NCBI RefSeq assembly: GCF_001584335.1
Contig: NZ_LSBB01000019.1
Location: 186,001 to 250,000 of the forward strand
Reading direction: 5' to 3'
From: Bacillus atrophaeus
GTDB lineage: Bacteria; Bacillota; Bacilli; Bacillales; Bacillaceae
DNA: 64,000 bases
Positions 41,032 to 51,317 of this stretch are shown piece after piece. Numbering within the stretch: the stretch's first letter is position 1; each line of letters begins with the position of its first letter. Position numbers and translations under genes: made by a program. The notes beneath the pieces were generated by a model. That model did not search any database. It saw only the letters and a list, made by a program, of their open reading frames with translations, and was not told the DNA's origin.

Positions 41032-42367
41032 AGCTGGTTACCTCTTCAATGGCTTCTTTCATAATTGATACCATTTCTTCAAGCTCTTCTGTTGTGCTGG
41101 CGAGAGGAGGCAGAAATGCAATCACATCTCCCAGCGGCCGCGTCAGCATGCCAAGCTCTCTCATTTTTAAAGAAACTTTGTACCCGATCCGCTGTTCAGC
41201 AGGATAAGATAATTTTGTTTCCTTTGACTGCACAAGCTCTGCGCCGCACATAAAACCGAGCTGCCGGATATCGCCCACGTGAGGAAGCGATTTCAGATCC
41301 TGAAGAAGCAAGTGAAGCCGCTCGGTTTTTCGCGCCACCTGTTCAACGATTTCTTCAGATTCAAACAAACGTAAATTTTCAATCGCAACCGCACAGCCAA
41401 GCTGATTTCCTGTATATGAATGGCCGTGGAAAAAGGTTTTTAAGTTTTCATAATCATCATAGAATGCCTTGTAGATGTCCTCTGTGGCAAAAGTGACGGC
41501 AATCGGTAAATATCCTCCTGTAATTCCTTTTCCTGCTGCCATTAAGTCAGGCTGCACATTTTCATGTTCACAGGCAAACATTTTCCCCGTACGTCCAAAA
41601 CCTGTCGCAACTTCATCAACAATCAATAAAACATCATAATTTGTACAAAGCTTACGTACACCTGCCAAAAAACCTGCCGGCATCACGATCATACCGGACG
41701 CTCCTTGAACCATCGATTCAATAGAAAGCGCCGCTATTTCGCCGTGGTTTTCAATAAGCAGCCGTTCAAGTTCATGCAGGCACTCATCGCGGCACTGTAC
41801 AGGATCACCGCTTTCAGAGCGGTATACATAAGGGATCGGCGCTTTAAAACTTTCAAACATTAACGGGCCGTATACATGATGGAAAAGCTCAATCGAGCCT
41901 ACACTGACGGCGCCAATCGTATCGCCATGATAGCCGTTTTTCATCGAGATAAATTTTTGTTTCTCAGGCTTCCCAATGTTCTTCCAATATTGAAACGCCA
42001 TTTTAAGAGCGATTTCCATTGCTTCAGCGCCGCTATCTGAATAAAAAACACGCGTCAGCTTTTCAGGGCTTATTTCGATTAATTTTTCGGCAAGCTCTGT
42101 CGCTGGAACATTTGTCATGCCTAACAATGTGGAGTGCGCGATTTTTCCCAGCTGTTTTTTTATCGCATCGTCTAATTCCTTTTTACGATGCCCGTGTACA
42201 TTTAGCCAAACAGAAGAAAAGCCGTCATAGTATTCCTTGCCGTTTATGTCTTTTACTTTTATTCCATTTCCGCTTTCAATGATCAAAGGATTTTCATCAT
42301 AGTCTTTCATTTGAGTGAACGGCAGCCAAAGGTTCTTTTTGCTTTTTCCAATCAACTCATGCATCAT
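41021..42367 (-). CDS. bioA: Adenosylmethionine/lysine-8-amino-7-oxononanoate aminotransferase BioA
   Basis: 448 residues. Class III aminotransferase that makes 7,8-diaminopelargonate. Seen: [54 protein letters not shown] and [12 protein letters not shown] with the PLP lysine. The B. subtilis enzyme uses lysine as amino donor instead of S-adenosylmethionine; the same is likely here but cannot be read from the motifs. Overlaps bioW by 11 bases. The next codon is also ATG. Confidence 0.95.
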   Translation of the reverse strand: MMHELIGKSKKNLWLPFTQMKDYDENPLIIESGNGIKVKDINGKEYYDGFSSVWLNVHGHRKKELDDAIKKQLGKIAHSTLLGMTNVPATELAEKLIEISPEKLTRVFYSDSGAEAMEIALKMAFQYWKNIGKPEKQKFISMKNGYHGDTIGAVSVGSIELFHHVYGPLMFESFKAPIPYVYRSESGDPVQCRDECLHELERLLIENHGEIAALSIESMVQGASGMIVMPAGFLAGVRKLCTNYDVLLIVDEVATGFGRTGKMFACEHENVQPDLMAAGKGITGGYLPIAVTFATEDIYKAFYDDYENLKTFFHGHSYTGNQLGCAVAIENLRLFESEEIVEQVARKTERLHLLLQDLKSLPHVGDIRQLGFMCGAELVQSKETKLSYPAEQRIGYKVSLKMRELGMLTRPLGDVIAFLPPLASTTEELEEMVSIMKEAIEEVTSFEF

Positions 42368-43133
42368 TTTCTTCCTCCCATTGAATGAAAACAGGCTGTT
42401 TTTCCAGGTAGTCTATGTAAGTCTCCAAATCTCTTAAGCCATCAACAAAAAAGATTCGGCAGCCGCCTTCGTTTCCGTATTCTTTCAACTTCTTGATACG
42501 CTGATAGCCCAGTTTTTTACTCGCAACGTAGCCTGTTATGTAATCAGGGTCATCTGACCAGCATAATTCTGCGATAGTAGCCGGATGTTTACTTACCTTC
42601 GTTGCAAGCACAAGCGCTTCTTTTATTCTTGAATTTCGAGGCATTTGATAACACTTGGTCCATTTGTCAAAGTTAGTGTCAGGCCAATCCATCCTGGAAA
42701 CCCGTACGCCTCTTTCCTTTCTCTGATCAATTCGTTTGCCAGAATGAATATCAAACAGTATAGCTCCCCTCAATCCGGAACATTCAGGAATTTGTTCATA
42801 TGCTAAATCAATCATCTTTTTTTGAATGCCTGCTTTTTCTAAAAGTTTTCTTGCTAGCACTTGTCCCTTTTCTGCTGATTCAACTTCATGTGTTTCAATG
42901 TGTAACGGATTAACCAACTGTATAGGTTCGTCAATACATTCGAACTGAATTTTCATAAAATCCGGTTTTCCTCTTGAATGATATATGCCTTTTTCTAATA
43001 AGGCATTCACTGTATGTATCATATTTTCATAGGTTGTAAGCCGTTCTCCGCCAGATAAATGCTTTCCGCCGACTTCATGAGAACCATTCTTGGAAGCTCT
43101 CATTCTGACGCTATAAAATTTTTCTTCCCGCAT
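42357..43133 (-). CDS. bioW: 6-carboxyhexanoate-CoA ligase (pimeloyl-CoA synthetase) BioW
   Basis: 258 residues. Activates free pimelate to pimeloyl-CoA through an adenylate. Family motifs: [25 protein letters not shown] at the start, [32 protein letters not shown] and [10 protein letters not shown]. First gene of the operon; ATG with GGGGGA upstream. Its presence beside bioI means that two pimeloyl routes coexist. Confidence 0.95.
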   Translation of the reverse strand: MREEKFYSVRMRASKNGSHEVGGKHLSGGERLTTYENMIHTVNALLEKGIYHSRGKPDFMKIQFECIDEPIQLVNPLHIETHEVESAEKGQVLARKLLEKAGIQKKMIDLAYEQIPECSGLRGAILFDIHSGKRIDQRKERGVRVSRMDWPDTNFDKWTKCYQMPRNSRIKEALVLATKVSKHPATIAELCWSDDPDYITGYVASKKLGYQRIKKLKEYGNEGGCRIFFVDGLRDLETYIDYLEKQPVFIQWEEENDA

Positions 43134-43197
43134 GTCTTCCCCCTTGTTTTCAGTTGATAACAGAATGACAGCAAGTTTAAAACGTGTTTTTTAAACA

Positions 43198-43229
43198 ATT
43201 GTAAACCGTTTTTATAAAAAGGTTAACAT
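43198..43229 (-). promoter_or_regulatory. BirA operator and promoter of the biotin operon
   Basis: The palindrome TTGTAAACC (43199-43207) and GGTTAACAT (from 43221), with 13 bases between, matches BirA operators. On the minus strand the same bases supply TTAACC (-35), a 17-base spacer and TACAAT (-10), so bound biotin-BirA would cover the promoter. Confidence 0.8.
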
Positions 43230-43293
43230 TTATGATATTAGTATTCCTTACGTATTCTGTCAATGTGTAAATGAAATGAAATGAAATTGAAAT

Positions 43294-43476
43294 GTGATTA
43301 AAAATAAAATGCTGGAGGTAAAAGAAAGAAGTCGGTCGTATAGGGAACTGAAGAACATGATTGATGTTAATGGTGAAAGTATTGAACAAATGCTGCTGTG
43401 TGGTATTTTCCTGAGTTCTGGATCTTTTATCGCTTTATTACAAGCGACGTACTGCCATTACGTATGGCTGTCATGA
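43294..43476 (+). CDS. Possible small protein, doubtful
   Basis: Sixty codons from a GTG, or 55 from the internal ATG at 43309. The end is hydrophobic (MLLCGIFLSSGSFIALLQATYCHYVWLS), the start basic. There is no convincing ribosome site ahead of either start. No family recognised. It may be a chance frame or a decayed gene in the 43234-43689 spacer, which otherwise shows only a weak GCAGGC/GCCTGC hairpin at about 43614-43640. Confidence 0.2.
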   Translation: MIKNKMLEVKERSRSYRELKNMIDVNGESIEQMLLCGIFLSSGSFIALLQATYCHYVWLS

Positions 43477-43662
43477 TTTAATGATTAAGTATTCAATAAA
43501 CACGTCATCCTTACATCCATATAAACCATAATCATCACTTGTAGTTTTGAATATCGGTCGTTCCAATACAAAAAAATAATCGGCAGTGCGTCAGTCTTGC
43601 GATTAGTCTTGAGCAGGCACGTTCATTTTAGCGCCTGCCATGATTCATTGAACATGCAGCCT

Positions 43663-43697
43663 TCCCTATCAGCTTACCCATTTTGCGCGCTACAGCC
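43663..43697 (+). repeat. Direct repeat, right copy, at the ytaP 3' end
   Basis: Contains the last codons and stop of ytaP plus the 27 bases that follow. Matches the left copy at 36752-36786, including AGCTTACCCATTTT and GCGCG. Confidence 0.7.
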
Positions 43698-44589
43698 ATT
43701 TTTCTAAAAAACGTAAAGCCTCATGCCTCATTACAGCCGTTTCAAAATGCCCGGAAGCTGAACGGACCATCCGGTATCGGTCTGATGCCCCCTGTTCTTG
43801 ATACAAAGCCGTTAAGGCCGTTTCGATTTTATTCATCCCCTTAACAGGCGTCAAGCGGTCGTGCTCTCCTACAAGGCTTAAATGCGGGCGCGGAGCGATC
43901 ATGCTTTGAATATCTGACGCGGAAAAATGCTTCGCGAGGGAAGGAACATAATAGTAAATGCCATGGCGGTCGAGGTCCTGCGTTTCAATCAGCGTTTCAT
44001 GATCAACCTGGCTGCATATATCCACACAGACCTTAATCCGGTCATCAAGCGCCGCCGTCCACCACGCCATTAATCCGCCCATAGACATTCCGATCGTCCC
44101 GATTCTGTCAGGCAAAATATCAGAACGGGTCTGTAAATAATCAATCGCTCTCATGCTGTCATATATCATCATGCCCCACATCACCCTGCCGGTCAGGAGC
44201 ATTTCTTTAAAAATGCCGCTCTCTGTTTTCCCCCTCCTGTCTCCAAACCCCCAATGGTCAAGCGCAAGTACGGCATATCCCCGTGATGTGAATTCTCCGG
44301 AAAATGAAGGCGCTTTCAAATATTCCGCACCTTCCGTTAACTCTCTCTTCCCCCTCTCGTAACATCCTCCATGTGAATGCTGAAACAATACCGCAGGCAT
44401 TTTGTCTGTTCTGTTTTTTGGTTTTACAAAATAGGCAGGTACTTTTTCAATCCCATTCAAATCAAGAAGCAGCGTTTCGAGAATATCATTCTCTCTTTCT
44501 TCTGTTGTTAATGTACTGATACTCATTTTCCTTTTTTCAGGCAGATCGCCAAGCAAATGCAAAAGCTGCTCTCTTTTCATATCTTTCAT
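43690..44589 (-). CDS. ytaP: YtaP, alpha/beta hydrolase
   Basis: 299 residues with the dienelactone hydrolase/acetyl-xylan esterase-like fold: AVLFQHSHGGCYERG (oxyanion region), AVLALDHWGFGDRRG, the nucleophile elbow IGTIGMSMGGLMAWW (Ser near residue 165), and a C-terminal ASGHFETAVM supplying His. Substrate unknown. ATG with GAAAGGGTG. The 3' end is duplicated next to ytbQ, 6.9 kb away. Confidence 0.87.
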   Translation of the reverse strand: MKDMKREQLLHLLGDLPEKRKMSISTLTTEERENDILETLLLDLNGIEKVPAYFVKPKNRTDKMPAVLFQHSHGGCYERGKRELTEGAEYLKAPSFSGEFTSRGYAVLALDHWGFGDRRGKTESGIFKEMLLTGRVMWGMMIYDSMRAIDYLQTRSDILPDRIGTIGMSMGGLMAWWTAALDDRIKVCVDICSQVDHETLIETQDLDRHGIYYYVPSLAKHFSASDIQSMIAPRPHLSLVGEHDRLTPVKGMNKIETALTALYQEQGASDRYRMVRSASGHFETAVMRHEALRFLEKWL

Positions 44590-44746
44590 CGTCTCACCCT
44601 TTCTTTATCTCCACAATACGATGCAAATTAGGTTTTTCCTTTATTTTCATATACCGAGAAATCAGTATTTACTAAACCTTTACTAAAAATGACTGAAAAA
44701 TATCTAAATATATCCTTCGAAAGTGTTTACTTCTATTTTATTCCAT

Positions 44747-44963
44747 ATGAGGGTTCGTAAAAGATATTGCCTCCAAGGCCAACGTTTCCAGCGGGGAAAA
44801 ATCATTACCCATTTATTCCACAATGTCTACAGACAGTGAAAGAAAAACGTTTAGAAAACTGGCCGCCGAGTTTGTACAAGAATTTGACAGCATCCGCGTG
44901 AAAATTCATTTCCCAGGGAATGACTATGAAAATACACCTTCAACACCATTCTCACTGTTTTAA
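44747..44963 (+). pseudogene. msmR-msmE deletion scar: fused relics of a LacI-type HTH and a sugar-binding protein
   Basis: From 44757 the frame reads VKDIASKANVSSG, the start of a LacI-family helix-turn-helix such as MsmR. It then passes without a stop into STMSTDSERKTFRKLAAEF and RVKIHFPGNDYEN, which match the mature N-terminus of an extracellular sugar-binding protein such as MsmE. It stops at 44961. The first codons (ATG-AGG-GTT-CGT) are out of frame with the HTH by a small indel. B. subtilis carries msmR-msmE-amyD-amyC-melA at this place; none of it is intact here. The remaining 44590-44746 shows no gene. Confidence 0.65.
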
Positions 44964-45007
44964 GGTATGTCCCTCAAAGTCTTCATCAAATTCCATAAAA
45001 AAAGATG

Positions 45008-45038
45008 AAAAAGAACATGAAGGAACAATGCTCTTTTT
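45008..45038. terminator. Bidirectional terminator downstream of ytwF
   Basis: AAAAAGAACAT/ATGCTCTTTTT hairpin with runs of A and T on both sides, 26 bases past the ytwF stop. Confidence 0.75.
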
Positions 45039-45064
45039 CACCTTTTATACTTTATATCCAACCA

Positions 45065-45376
45065 CTAGTTTTTCGGCTTTGTTTCGCCTTCCCAGTCGAG
45101 CATGCCGCCTTCAACATTCACTGTTTTATAGCCTTGCTCCTGTAAATACATACAAACGTTCATGCTCCGCTTTCCGGAACGGCAGATAAAGACATACTCT
45201 TTTTCTTTATCAAAAGCATCCATTTTTTCAGGAATGTCGCCCATGCGGATATGGACCGCTTCAGGAATCATGCCTTCCGCTACTTCTTCATCTTCTCTCA
45301 CATCAATGAGATAAAGCTCTTCATCAGCTTCTAATTTTTCTTGAAGTGCAACTGTGCTTATTTCTTTTATAGTCAA
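45065..45376 (-). CDS. ytwF: Rhodanese-domain protein YtwF
   Basis: 103 residues, one rhodanese domain: LYLIDVREDEEVAEGMIPEAVHI, then the active loop VFICRSGKRSMNVCMYL with the sulfur-carrying Cys near residue 67. A further Cys follows at about 76. Likely sulfur transfer in the cytoplasm. ATG with AAGGAG upstream. Confidence 0.9.
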   Translation of the reverse strand: MTIKEISTVALQEKLEADEELYLIDVREDEEVAEGMIPEAVHIRMGDIPEKMDAFDKEKEYVFICRSGKRSMNVCMYLQEQGYKTVNVEGGMLDWEGETKPKN

Positions 45377-45467
45377 TGAAAAACACTCCTTATTGTCTTG
45401 ATGCCTCTAAGTATAGCAAACGCAGTCCGGCTATAGCTATTCCACAGCTTGAATTCCCCTATAAAAA

Positions 45468-45496
45468 ATCCCCTTCCGGTAAGTGTGGAAGGGGAT
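45468..45496 (-). terminator. Terminator of leuS
   Basis: Minus-strand ATCCCCTTCC/GGAAGGGGAT followed by TTTTTT, right after the leuS stop. Confidence 0.92.
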
Positions 45497-45508
45497 CTCA
45501 TCTGTTTC

Positions 45509-47923
45509 TTAGTTAGCGACAATATTCACTAATTTTCCTGGTACTGCAATCACTTTACGGATCGTTTTTCCTTCAAGCTGCTCTTTGACCTTTTCGTCAT
45601 CTTTTGCAAGCTGCTCCAATTGATCCTTCGTTGCATCAGCCGGAACCTGTAACTTCGCTTTGACTTTACCGTTCAGCTGTACCACGATTTCGATTTCATC
45701 GTCGATTAATTTCGATTCATCATATACAGGCCAAGATTCATATGCAATGGAACCTGTGTGTCCGAGTCTTGTCCATAATTCTTCAGCAAGGTGAGGCGCA
45801 ACCGGGGAAAGAAGCTTCACAAAGCCTTCCACGTATTCTTTAGGAAGCTCTGACGCTTTATAGGCCTCATTGATAAAGACCATGAGCTGTGAAATTCCCG
45901 TGTTGAAGCGTAAGCCTTCATAATGGTCAGTCACCTTCATCACCGTTTCATGATACACACGCTCCAGTGTCTCGCTGGCACCTTCTGTTATTTTACTGTT
46001 GAGCTCTCCGCTGTCTTCAATAAACAAACGCCATACACGGTCCAGGAAGCGGCGTGCACCGTCCAGCCCGGACTCTGACCAGGCAATTGAAGCGTCAAGC
46101 GGTCCCATAAACATTTCATACAATCTGAGTGTATCAGCGCCATGGGAGGAGACAATTTCATCCGGATTGACGACATTGCCTTTTGATTTGCTCATTTTCT
46201 CATTGTTTTCCCCAAGAATCATCCCTTGGTTATAAAGCTGCTGGAACGGTTCTTTCGTCGGTACAACGCCGATGTCATAAAGGAATTTATGCCAGAAGCG
46301 CGCATAAAGAAGATGCAGCACCGCATGCTCCGCTCCGCCGATATACATGTCAACCGGAAGCCACTTATCCAATTTTTCAGGAGAAGCGAGCTGATCCGGA
46401 TTGTGCGGGTCAATATAGCGAAGGAAATACCAGCAGCTTCCAGCCCATTGCGGCATGGTGTTGGTTTCTCTTCTGCCTTTTTTCCCTGTCTCAGGGTCCG
46501 TCACTTCAACCCAGTCCTTAATATTGGCAAGCGGCGATTCTCCGGTTCCGCTCGGCTTGATTTCACTTGTTTTTGGCAAAATCAGCGGCAGCTCCTCTTC
46601 CGGCACTGCTGTTGATGTTCCGTCTTCCCAATGAATGATCGGAATCGGCTCGCCCCAATAGCGCTGGCGGCTGAAGAGCCAGTCGCGCAAACGGTATGTG
46701 ACCTTTTTCTCGCCGTGTTTCGTTTCTTCCAGCCAAGCAATCATTTTTTCAATCGCTTCCTGCTTGCCGAGGCCATTAAGGAAATCAGAATTGACATGCT
46801 CTCCGTCTCCGGTGTATGCCTCTTCTTCTACATTACCGCCTTTGACCACTTCTTTAACAGGAAGGCCGAATACTTTGGCGAATTCAAAATCACGCTCATC
46901 ATGTCCAGGCACAGCCATCACAGCGCCCGTTCCGTATGATGCAAGCACATAATCTGCGATCCAGATCGGCATTTTTTCCCCGTTCACAGGGTTAATGGCG
47001 CAGGCTCCGGTGAAGACGCCTGTTTTTGTTTTTGCAAGATCTGTACGTTCAAGATCGCTCTTCGATTGAACTTCTTTGATATAAGCTTCTACAGCTTCTT
47101 TCTGTTCAGCAGTTGTGATTTTTTCTACCAAAGCGTGTTCCGGAGCAAGAACAGTGTATGTAGCGCCAAACAGCGTATCAGGTCTTGTCGTAAACACAGT
47201 AAAGGATTCATGATGCCCTTCAATATCAAAATGAACGTGTGCGCCTTCAGAACGTCCGATCCAGTTGCGCTGCATGTCTTTAATGCTTTCCGGCCAGTCA
47301 AGCTCTTCCAGATCATCGAGAAGCCTGTCCGCATAAGCAGTAATTTTCAGCATCCATTGCCTCATCGGCCGTCTTTCTACAGGATGGCCTCCTCGTTCGC
47401 TTTTTCCGTCAATAATTTCTTCATTTGCAAGCACCGTTCCGAGTGCAGGACACCAGTTCACAGGCACCTCATCAACGTACGCCAGCCCTTTTTCATAAAG
47501 CTTTAAGAAGATCCACTGCGTCCATTTATAATAACCGGGATCAGTCGTATTGATTTCACGGTCCCAATCATAAGAAAAGCCGAGCGCCTGAATTTGGCGG
47601 CGGAAGTTATCTATGTTCTGCTTTGTGAAGATAGCGGGATCGTTCCCCGTATCGAGCGCGTATTGCTCCGCAGGCAGTCCGAACGCGTCCCAGCCCATCG
47701 GGTGAAGAACATCGTACCCCTGCATCCGTTTCATACGGGACAGAATATCCGTCGCAGTATAGCCTTCAGGATGGCCGACATGCAAACCGGCTCCGGATGG
47801 ATAAGGAAACATGTCCAGCGCGTAGAACTTTGGTTTTTCATTATCTTCAAGAGTGGCAAAGGTTTTATTCTCTAGCCAATAGTTCTGCCACTTCTTTTCA
47901 ATTTCTTTATGCTGAAAACTCAA
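45509..47923 (-). CDS. leuS: Leucyl-tRNA synthetase
   Basis: 804 residues. Class I synthetase: the HIGH-type motif [13 protein letters not shown] near residue 45, the editing domain with [12 protein letters not shown] and [15 protein letters not shown], and the KMSKS loop [14 protein letters not shown] near residue 580. The TTG at 47923 with AAGGAGGAGG is chosen and gives the usual length; an upstream in-frame start adds 14 residues across the ribosome site. Controlled by a T-box leader. Confidence 0.97.
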   Translation of the reverse strand: MSFQHKEIEKKWQNYWLENKTFATLEDNEKPKFYALDMFPYPSGAGLHVGHPEGYTATDILSRMKRMQGYDVLHPMGWDAFGLPAEQYALDTGNDPAIFTKQNIDNFRRQIQALGFSYDWDREINTTDPGYYKWTQWIFLKLYEKGLAYVDEVPVNWCPALGTVLANEEIIDGKSERGGHPVERRPMRQWMLKITAYADRLLDDLEELDWPESIKDMQRNWIGRSEGAHVHFDIEGHHESFTVFTTRPDTLFGATYTVLAPEHALVEKITTAEQKEAVEAYIKEVQSKSDLERTDLAKTKTGVFTGACAINPVNGEKMPIWIADYVLASYGTGAVMAVPGHDERDFEFAKVFGLPVKEVVKGGNVEEEAYTGDGEHVNSDFLNGLGKQEAIEKMIAWLEETKHGEKKVTYRLRDWLFSRQRYWGEPIPIIHWEDGTSTAVPEEELPLILPKTSEIKPSGTGESPLANIKDWVEVTDPETGKKGRRETNTMPQWAGSCWYFLRYIDPHNPDQLASPEKLDKWLPVDMYIGGAEHAVLHLLYARFWHKFLYDIGVVPTKEPFQQLYNQGMILGENNEKMSKSKGNVVNPDEIVSSHGADTLRLYEMFMGPLDASIAWSESGLDGARRFLDRVWRLFIEDSGELNSKITEGASETLERVYHETVMKVTDHYEGLRFNTGISQLMVFINEAYKASELPKEYVEGFVKLLSPVAPHLAEELWTRLGHTGSIAYESWPVYDESKLIDDEIEIVVQLNGKVKAKLQVPADATKDQLEQLAKDDEKVKEQLEGKTIRKVIAVPGKLVNIVAN

Positions 47924-48007
47924 CTTAAAAACCTCCTCCTTATTGAATACGGCGTTTATATACAAGTATTGACGGGAACAGAAGAACTATATTCAGATTA
48001 TTCTAAA

Positions 48008-48256
48008 ACTAAAAAAAACTCCCTCATCCCAAAAAGGGACGAGAGACTTTCGTTTTCCCGCGGTACCACCCTCGTTAGCGCGGCTGATGCCGCACTCACT
48101 TGATACTTTTAACGCAGTTATGCGTCAGCGGCTTTCACCGCTGCAACTCTGAGGTGAGTTCAGAAACAGATTCGATTGACTTTCACCAGCCGTCAATTCT
48201 CTATAACAAAATCTGCTTCTTACTGCTCCTCTTCACTGTTCTTATCGCAACCGTAA
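48008..48256 (-). promoter_or_regulatory. T-box leader of leuS
   Basis: Minus-strand RNA leader of about 250 bases. It contains the conserved T-box sequence AGGGTGGTACCGCGG (complement of 48059-48073) that competes with the terminator TCGTCCC-TTTTT-GGGATGA plus U tract at 48011-48045. The likely specifier is CUC (48156-48158, in GAACTCACC), a leucine codon, with an AGTA loop-E partner in the upstream arm. Uncharged tRNA-Leu should stabilise the antiterminator and switch leuS on. Confidence 0.9.
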
Positions 48257-48266
48257 TCTTATCTGT

Positions 48267-48295
48267 ATTTTATAGAATTATGTTCATAAGTGCAA
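48267..48295 (-). promoter_or_regulatory. Sigma-A promoter of leuS
   Basis: Minus-strand TTGCAC, 17-base spacer, TAAAAT, placing the start of the T-box leader at about 48258. Confidence 0.75.
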
Positions 48296-48347
48296 GCAGG
48301 TTTGTATACAATGGGAATGTACCCTGAACGGGCGCAGTAGAGGACAA

Positions 48348-48677
48348 TTATTCGGGTGGAGGTTCATTTTGACGTTTGGAGCCGGTCGATGCACTATTTT
48401 GTTCTCTGACAAAGTCAAAGCTTCTTAGAACAGCTTCACCGCCGTAGCCTGAAATTATGGATAGGATGACGAGTTGGATTCCTGAATCGGGGTTAGCGGA
48501 TAAGACAAGTAAGATGGAAGCAGCCATGCCGATAAACCAATCTTCCAAAAAACCGAGGTAAATGAACCGCTTTGTCATTCTGGGTTTCTCCAGCCTGCCT
48601 CTTTTTTTTACATGACCGAGAATCCCCATTATTCCTCCAATCACACAAGCAATTAAAACCTGATGCAGCATCTTCAT
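48348..48677 (-). CDS. ytvB: YtvB, small membrane protein (DUF4257)
   Basis: 109 residues from the ATG at 48677, with AGGAAGG 5 bases upstream. Two hydrophobic segments (LIACVIGGIMGILGHV and WFIGMAASILLVLSAN), a basic linker between them, and a polar tail. The pattern matches YtvB; function unknown. Adjacent ATG codons at 48680 and 48671 are also possible starts. Confidence 0.8.
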   Translation of the reverse strand: MKMLHQVLIACVIGGIMGILGHVKKRGRLEKPRMTKRFIYLGFLEDWFIGMAASILLVLSANPDSGIQLVILSIISGYGGEAVLRSFDFVREQNSASTGSKRQNEPPPE

Positions 48678-49100
48678 CATCACCTTCCTAAAGCCCTTAT
48701 TTAGTAAAGCGACTTCAGGCCATCCAGCCCCCTTAAACTTTTCCGATGATTTTCGATATCTACATACTGGCGAATCTGCAAGAAAGTAAAAAAGCTTGTT
48801 TCTTCCATTATATGTGAACACATGATCGGTAAGCTTGATGCATTAGATTCATTTTTTTCCAGTGACAATGACCTAGTTATTTATTTAGCACTTATTTTGA
48901 TCCCGCTCAAGTGTTCAAATTGGTTTCTTATCTTTAGTTTATACGAGGACAAGCCTGAATGACAAACGCTGAATTCGGCTGCTTGAACAAGAACATATGT
49001 TATGCTACGGTTACTGTAGGGTTTATAAATGAAGGGGACTTGATGTTACGGAACAATGTGGCTTTAGGCAATGATACCGACAGCCGAAAAGGGGGTTTAT
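48678..49100. other. Intergenic region between divergent ytvB and ytvA
   Basis: No gene is supported. A minus-strand TATAAT (complement of 48807-48812) with a GCTTAC-type -35 could serve ytvB. On the plus strand TGT-TATGCT near 48998-49006 is an extended -10 candidate for ytvA. Confidence 0.4.
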
Positions 49101-49892
49101 ATGGCTAGCTCAAATATCTTTGGAATGCAGGAGCAGCTTGAATTAATTAAAAAAGCGCTTGATCATGCGCGCGTTGGTGTGGTGATGACAGACCCCGCCC
49201 TTGAGGACAATCCCATTGTGTATGTCAACAACGGATTCGTTCAATTGACCGGATACTCGCCGGACGAGATCTTAGGGAAGAACTGCCGTTTTTTACAAGG
49301 AAATCAGACAGACGCTCAAGAAGTGGCCAAGATCAGAACCGGTTTAACAAACAAACAGCCGATCACCGTTCAATTACAAAATTATAAAAAAGACGGAACG
49401 ATGTTTTGGAACGAGCTGAATATTGATCCAATATACATTGAACAAGAAGATAAAACATATTTTGTCGGATTTCAAAAGGACATCACTCAGCAAAAAGAGT
49501 ATGAAAAACTGCTCGAAGATTCACTCGCAGAAATCAGTACACTGTCAACTCCCGTCGTCCCGATACGAAACGGCATTTCAGCACTGCCGCTTATCGGCAA
49601 TTTGACAGAAGAGCGCTTTGAATCCATTGTTTGTACGCTGACTAACATATTAGCAACATCAAAAGATGATTATTTAATTATCGATTTGTCAGGTTTAGTG
49701 GGTGTAAATGAACAAACCGCTGACCAAATCTTTAAACTGCATCATTTGCTCAAATTGACAGGCACAGAGCTTATTATTACAGGCATCAAACCGGCACTTG
49801 CCATGAGGATGAACCAATTGGATGCAAACTTTTCTTCTTTGAAGACATACTTAAATGTAAAAGACGCCGTCAACGTGCTTCCGGTTATGTAA
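49101..49892 (+). CDS. ytvA: Blue-light photoreceptor YtvA (LOV-STAS)
   Basis: 263 residues. N-terminal LOV domain with the flavin-binding signature [13 protein letters not shown]; the Cys, near residue 63, forms the light-induced adduct with FMN. A linker helix and a C-terminal STAS domain ([23 protein letters not shown]) follow. In B. subtilis it acts in the stressosome and raises sigma-B activity under blue light. ATG at 49101 with AAAAGGGGG. Confidence 0.95.
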   Translation: MASSNIFGMQEQLELIKKALDHARVGVVMTDPALEDNPIVYVNNGFVQLTGYSPDEILGKNCRFLQGNQTDAQEVAKIRTGLTNKQPITVQLQNYKKDGTMFWNELNIDPIYIEQEDKTYFVGFQKDITQQKEYEKLLEDSLAEISTLSTPVVPIRNGISALPLIGNLTEERFESIVCTLTNILATSKDDYLIIDLSGLVGVNEQTADQIFKLHHLLKLTGTELIITGIKPALAMRMNQLDANFSSLKTYLNVKDAVNVLPVM

Positions 49893-49925
49893 AAAGATCC
49901 CGCCAATAGAGCGGGATCTTTTTTT
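49891..49925. terminator. Bidirectional terminator between ytvA and yttB
   Basis: AAAAAGATCCCGC/GCGGGATCTTTTT hairpin that begins at the ytvA stop and overlaps the yttB stop. Confidence 0.9.
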
Positions 49926-51117
49926 AAGAAGAGATTGTCCTTGTTTGATTGCCGTCATCAGATGATGGTAATCGCCTGTCATAAATCACTGTTGTGACGA
50001 TACTTGCGAGAAGCAGAACCATCAGCGCTATAACCAGGACATGAATGCCATACTTATCAACAAGCACTCCGCCAAACAAAGGTCCGATCATTCTCCCTCC
50101 GGTTGCCGCGCTGTTGACAAACCCTTGATAAAAGCCTTCTTTGCCTTTAGGCGCAAGCTTATTGGCAATGGTCGGCACCGCAGGCCAGACCAGCATTTCC
50201 CCGATGGTCAGGATAATCATTGCCGCAAGAAACATGTGAAATTGTTTCGCTGCAAGCAAAATACCATACGACATGATAAATATCACAAAGCCGATCACCA
50301 TTTGGGCTTTGAGTGATTCAGCCCATTTTTTCACCAAGAAACCGACCAGCGGCTGTCCAAGCACAATTAATATTCCATTAACAGTCCAAAGCACACTGTA
50401 TAATGAAAGAGACATTCCTATACTTTGCGTGTGCGAAGCGATTGTGGTGGACCACTGTGAATAAGCGACCCAGCCCAGCACATACCCGCTGCTCAATATC
50501 ATAAGCGCCGTAAATGAGGCTCTGCTGCTCACAGGCTCAAAATCAAGAATAGACGTTTGTGCCGCTTGCTTCGACTGAATATTTCGAAATCCGAAATATA
50601 CGATAAAGAAAAAAACAGCGTACAGCATGGCATTTGCCATAAACACATACGTAAATGAGAAAGCCGCAACCGCGCCTCCAAGCGCCGAACCAACGGCAAC
50701 TCCGGCATTTTGCGCCACATATATGGCATTAAACGCCTTTCTTCCCCCTTCCGGCCAAATCGAACCGGCCATTGCATAGCTTGCAGGGAACACGACGCCG
50801 GAACCAAACCCAACGATCGTAAGAAGCCAAATATAATACGGCCACTGATGAAAAAAGATGAGACCCAATAGACTAACTAGCGTGATCACAATTCCAAGCA
50901 TAATCGTTTTATAACCGCCGATTTTATCAAACAAGACGCCTCCGCATAAATTACCCACGACACTTGCGCCGGAATTCAGCATAAGAACAAGCCCCGCCAC
51001 TGTTAACGATTTCCCCAAATGATTGTGAATATATATGGTATTAAGCGGCCAAAGAAAAGACGCTCCCGTTACGTTCATAAACATTCCAATTACTAAAATT
51101 TTCAAAGCACGCGGCAT
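49924..51117 (-). CDS. yttB: YttB, MFS efflux transporter
   Basis: 397 residues, 12 membrane segments. Major facilitator with motif A-like CGGVLFDKIGGYKTIM and a second FGGVLVDKYGIHVL between helices 10 and 11. The closest remembered relatives are multidrug-type exporters, but the substrate is unknown. The ATG at 51117 follows AAAGGGGG; upstream in-frame codons have no ribosome site. Confidence 0.87.
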   Translation of the reverse strand: MPRALKILVIGMFMNVTGASFLWPLNTIYIHNHLGKSLTVAGLVLMLNSGASVVGNLCGGVLFDKIGGYKTIMLGIVITLVSLLGLIFFHQWPYYIWLLTIVGFGSGVVFPASYAMAGSIWPEGGRKAFNAIYVAQNAGVAVGSALGGAVAAFSFTYVFMANAMLYAVFFFIVYFGFRNIQSKQAAQTSILDFEPVSSRASFTALMILSSGYVLGWVAYSQWSTTIASHTQSIGMSLSLYSVLWTVNGILIVLGQPLVGFLVKKWAESLKAQMVIGFVIFIMSYGILLAAKQFHMFLAAMIILTIGEMLVWPAVPTIANKLAPKGKEGFYQGFVNSAATGGRMIGPLFGGVLVDKYGIHVLVIALMVLLLASIVTTVIYDRRLPSSDDGNQTRTISS

Positions 51118-51317
51118 ATTGATCCCCCTTTCTTTATAAAAAACACGTAAAAACACGGAGTGCGCATAACGTCCCCGTGTTGAATCCAGATATTACAGCC
51201 AACCCTTATTCTATCTGCCTCGCATAATTTTTTCAACATATGAAAATAAAATAATGATATCCAATTTTTAAACAAAAATGTAAAATGAATAGTAATCATA
51301 TAAAAAGGGGTTTCGTT

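Noticed and set aside
43614-43640. GCAGGC/GCCTGC hairpin as terminator of ytaP
   Set aside because: The stem is short and no T tract follows on the minus strand.
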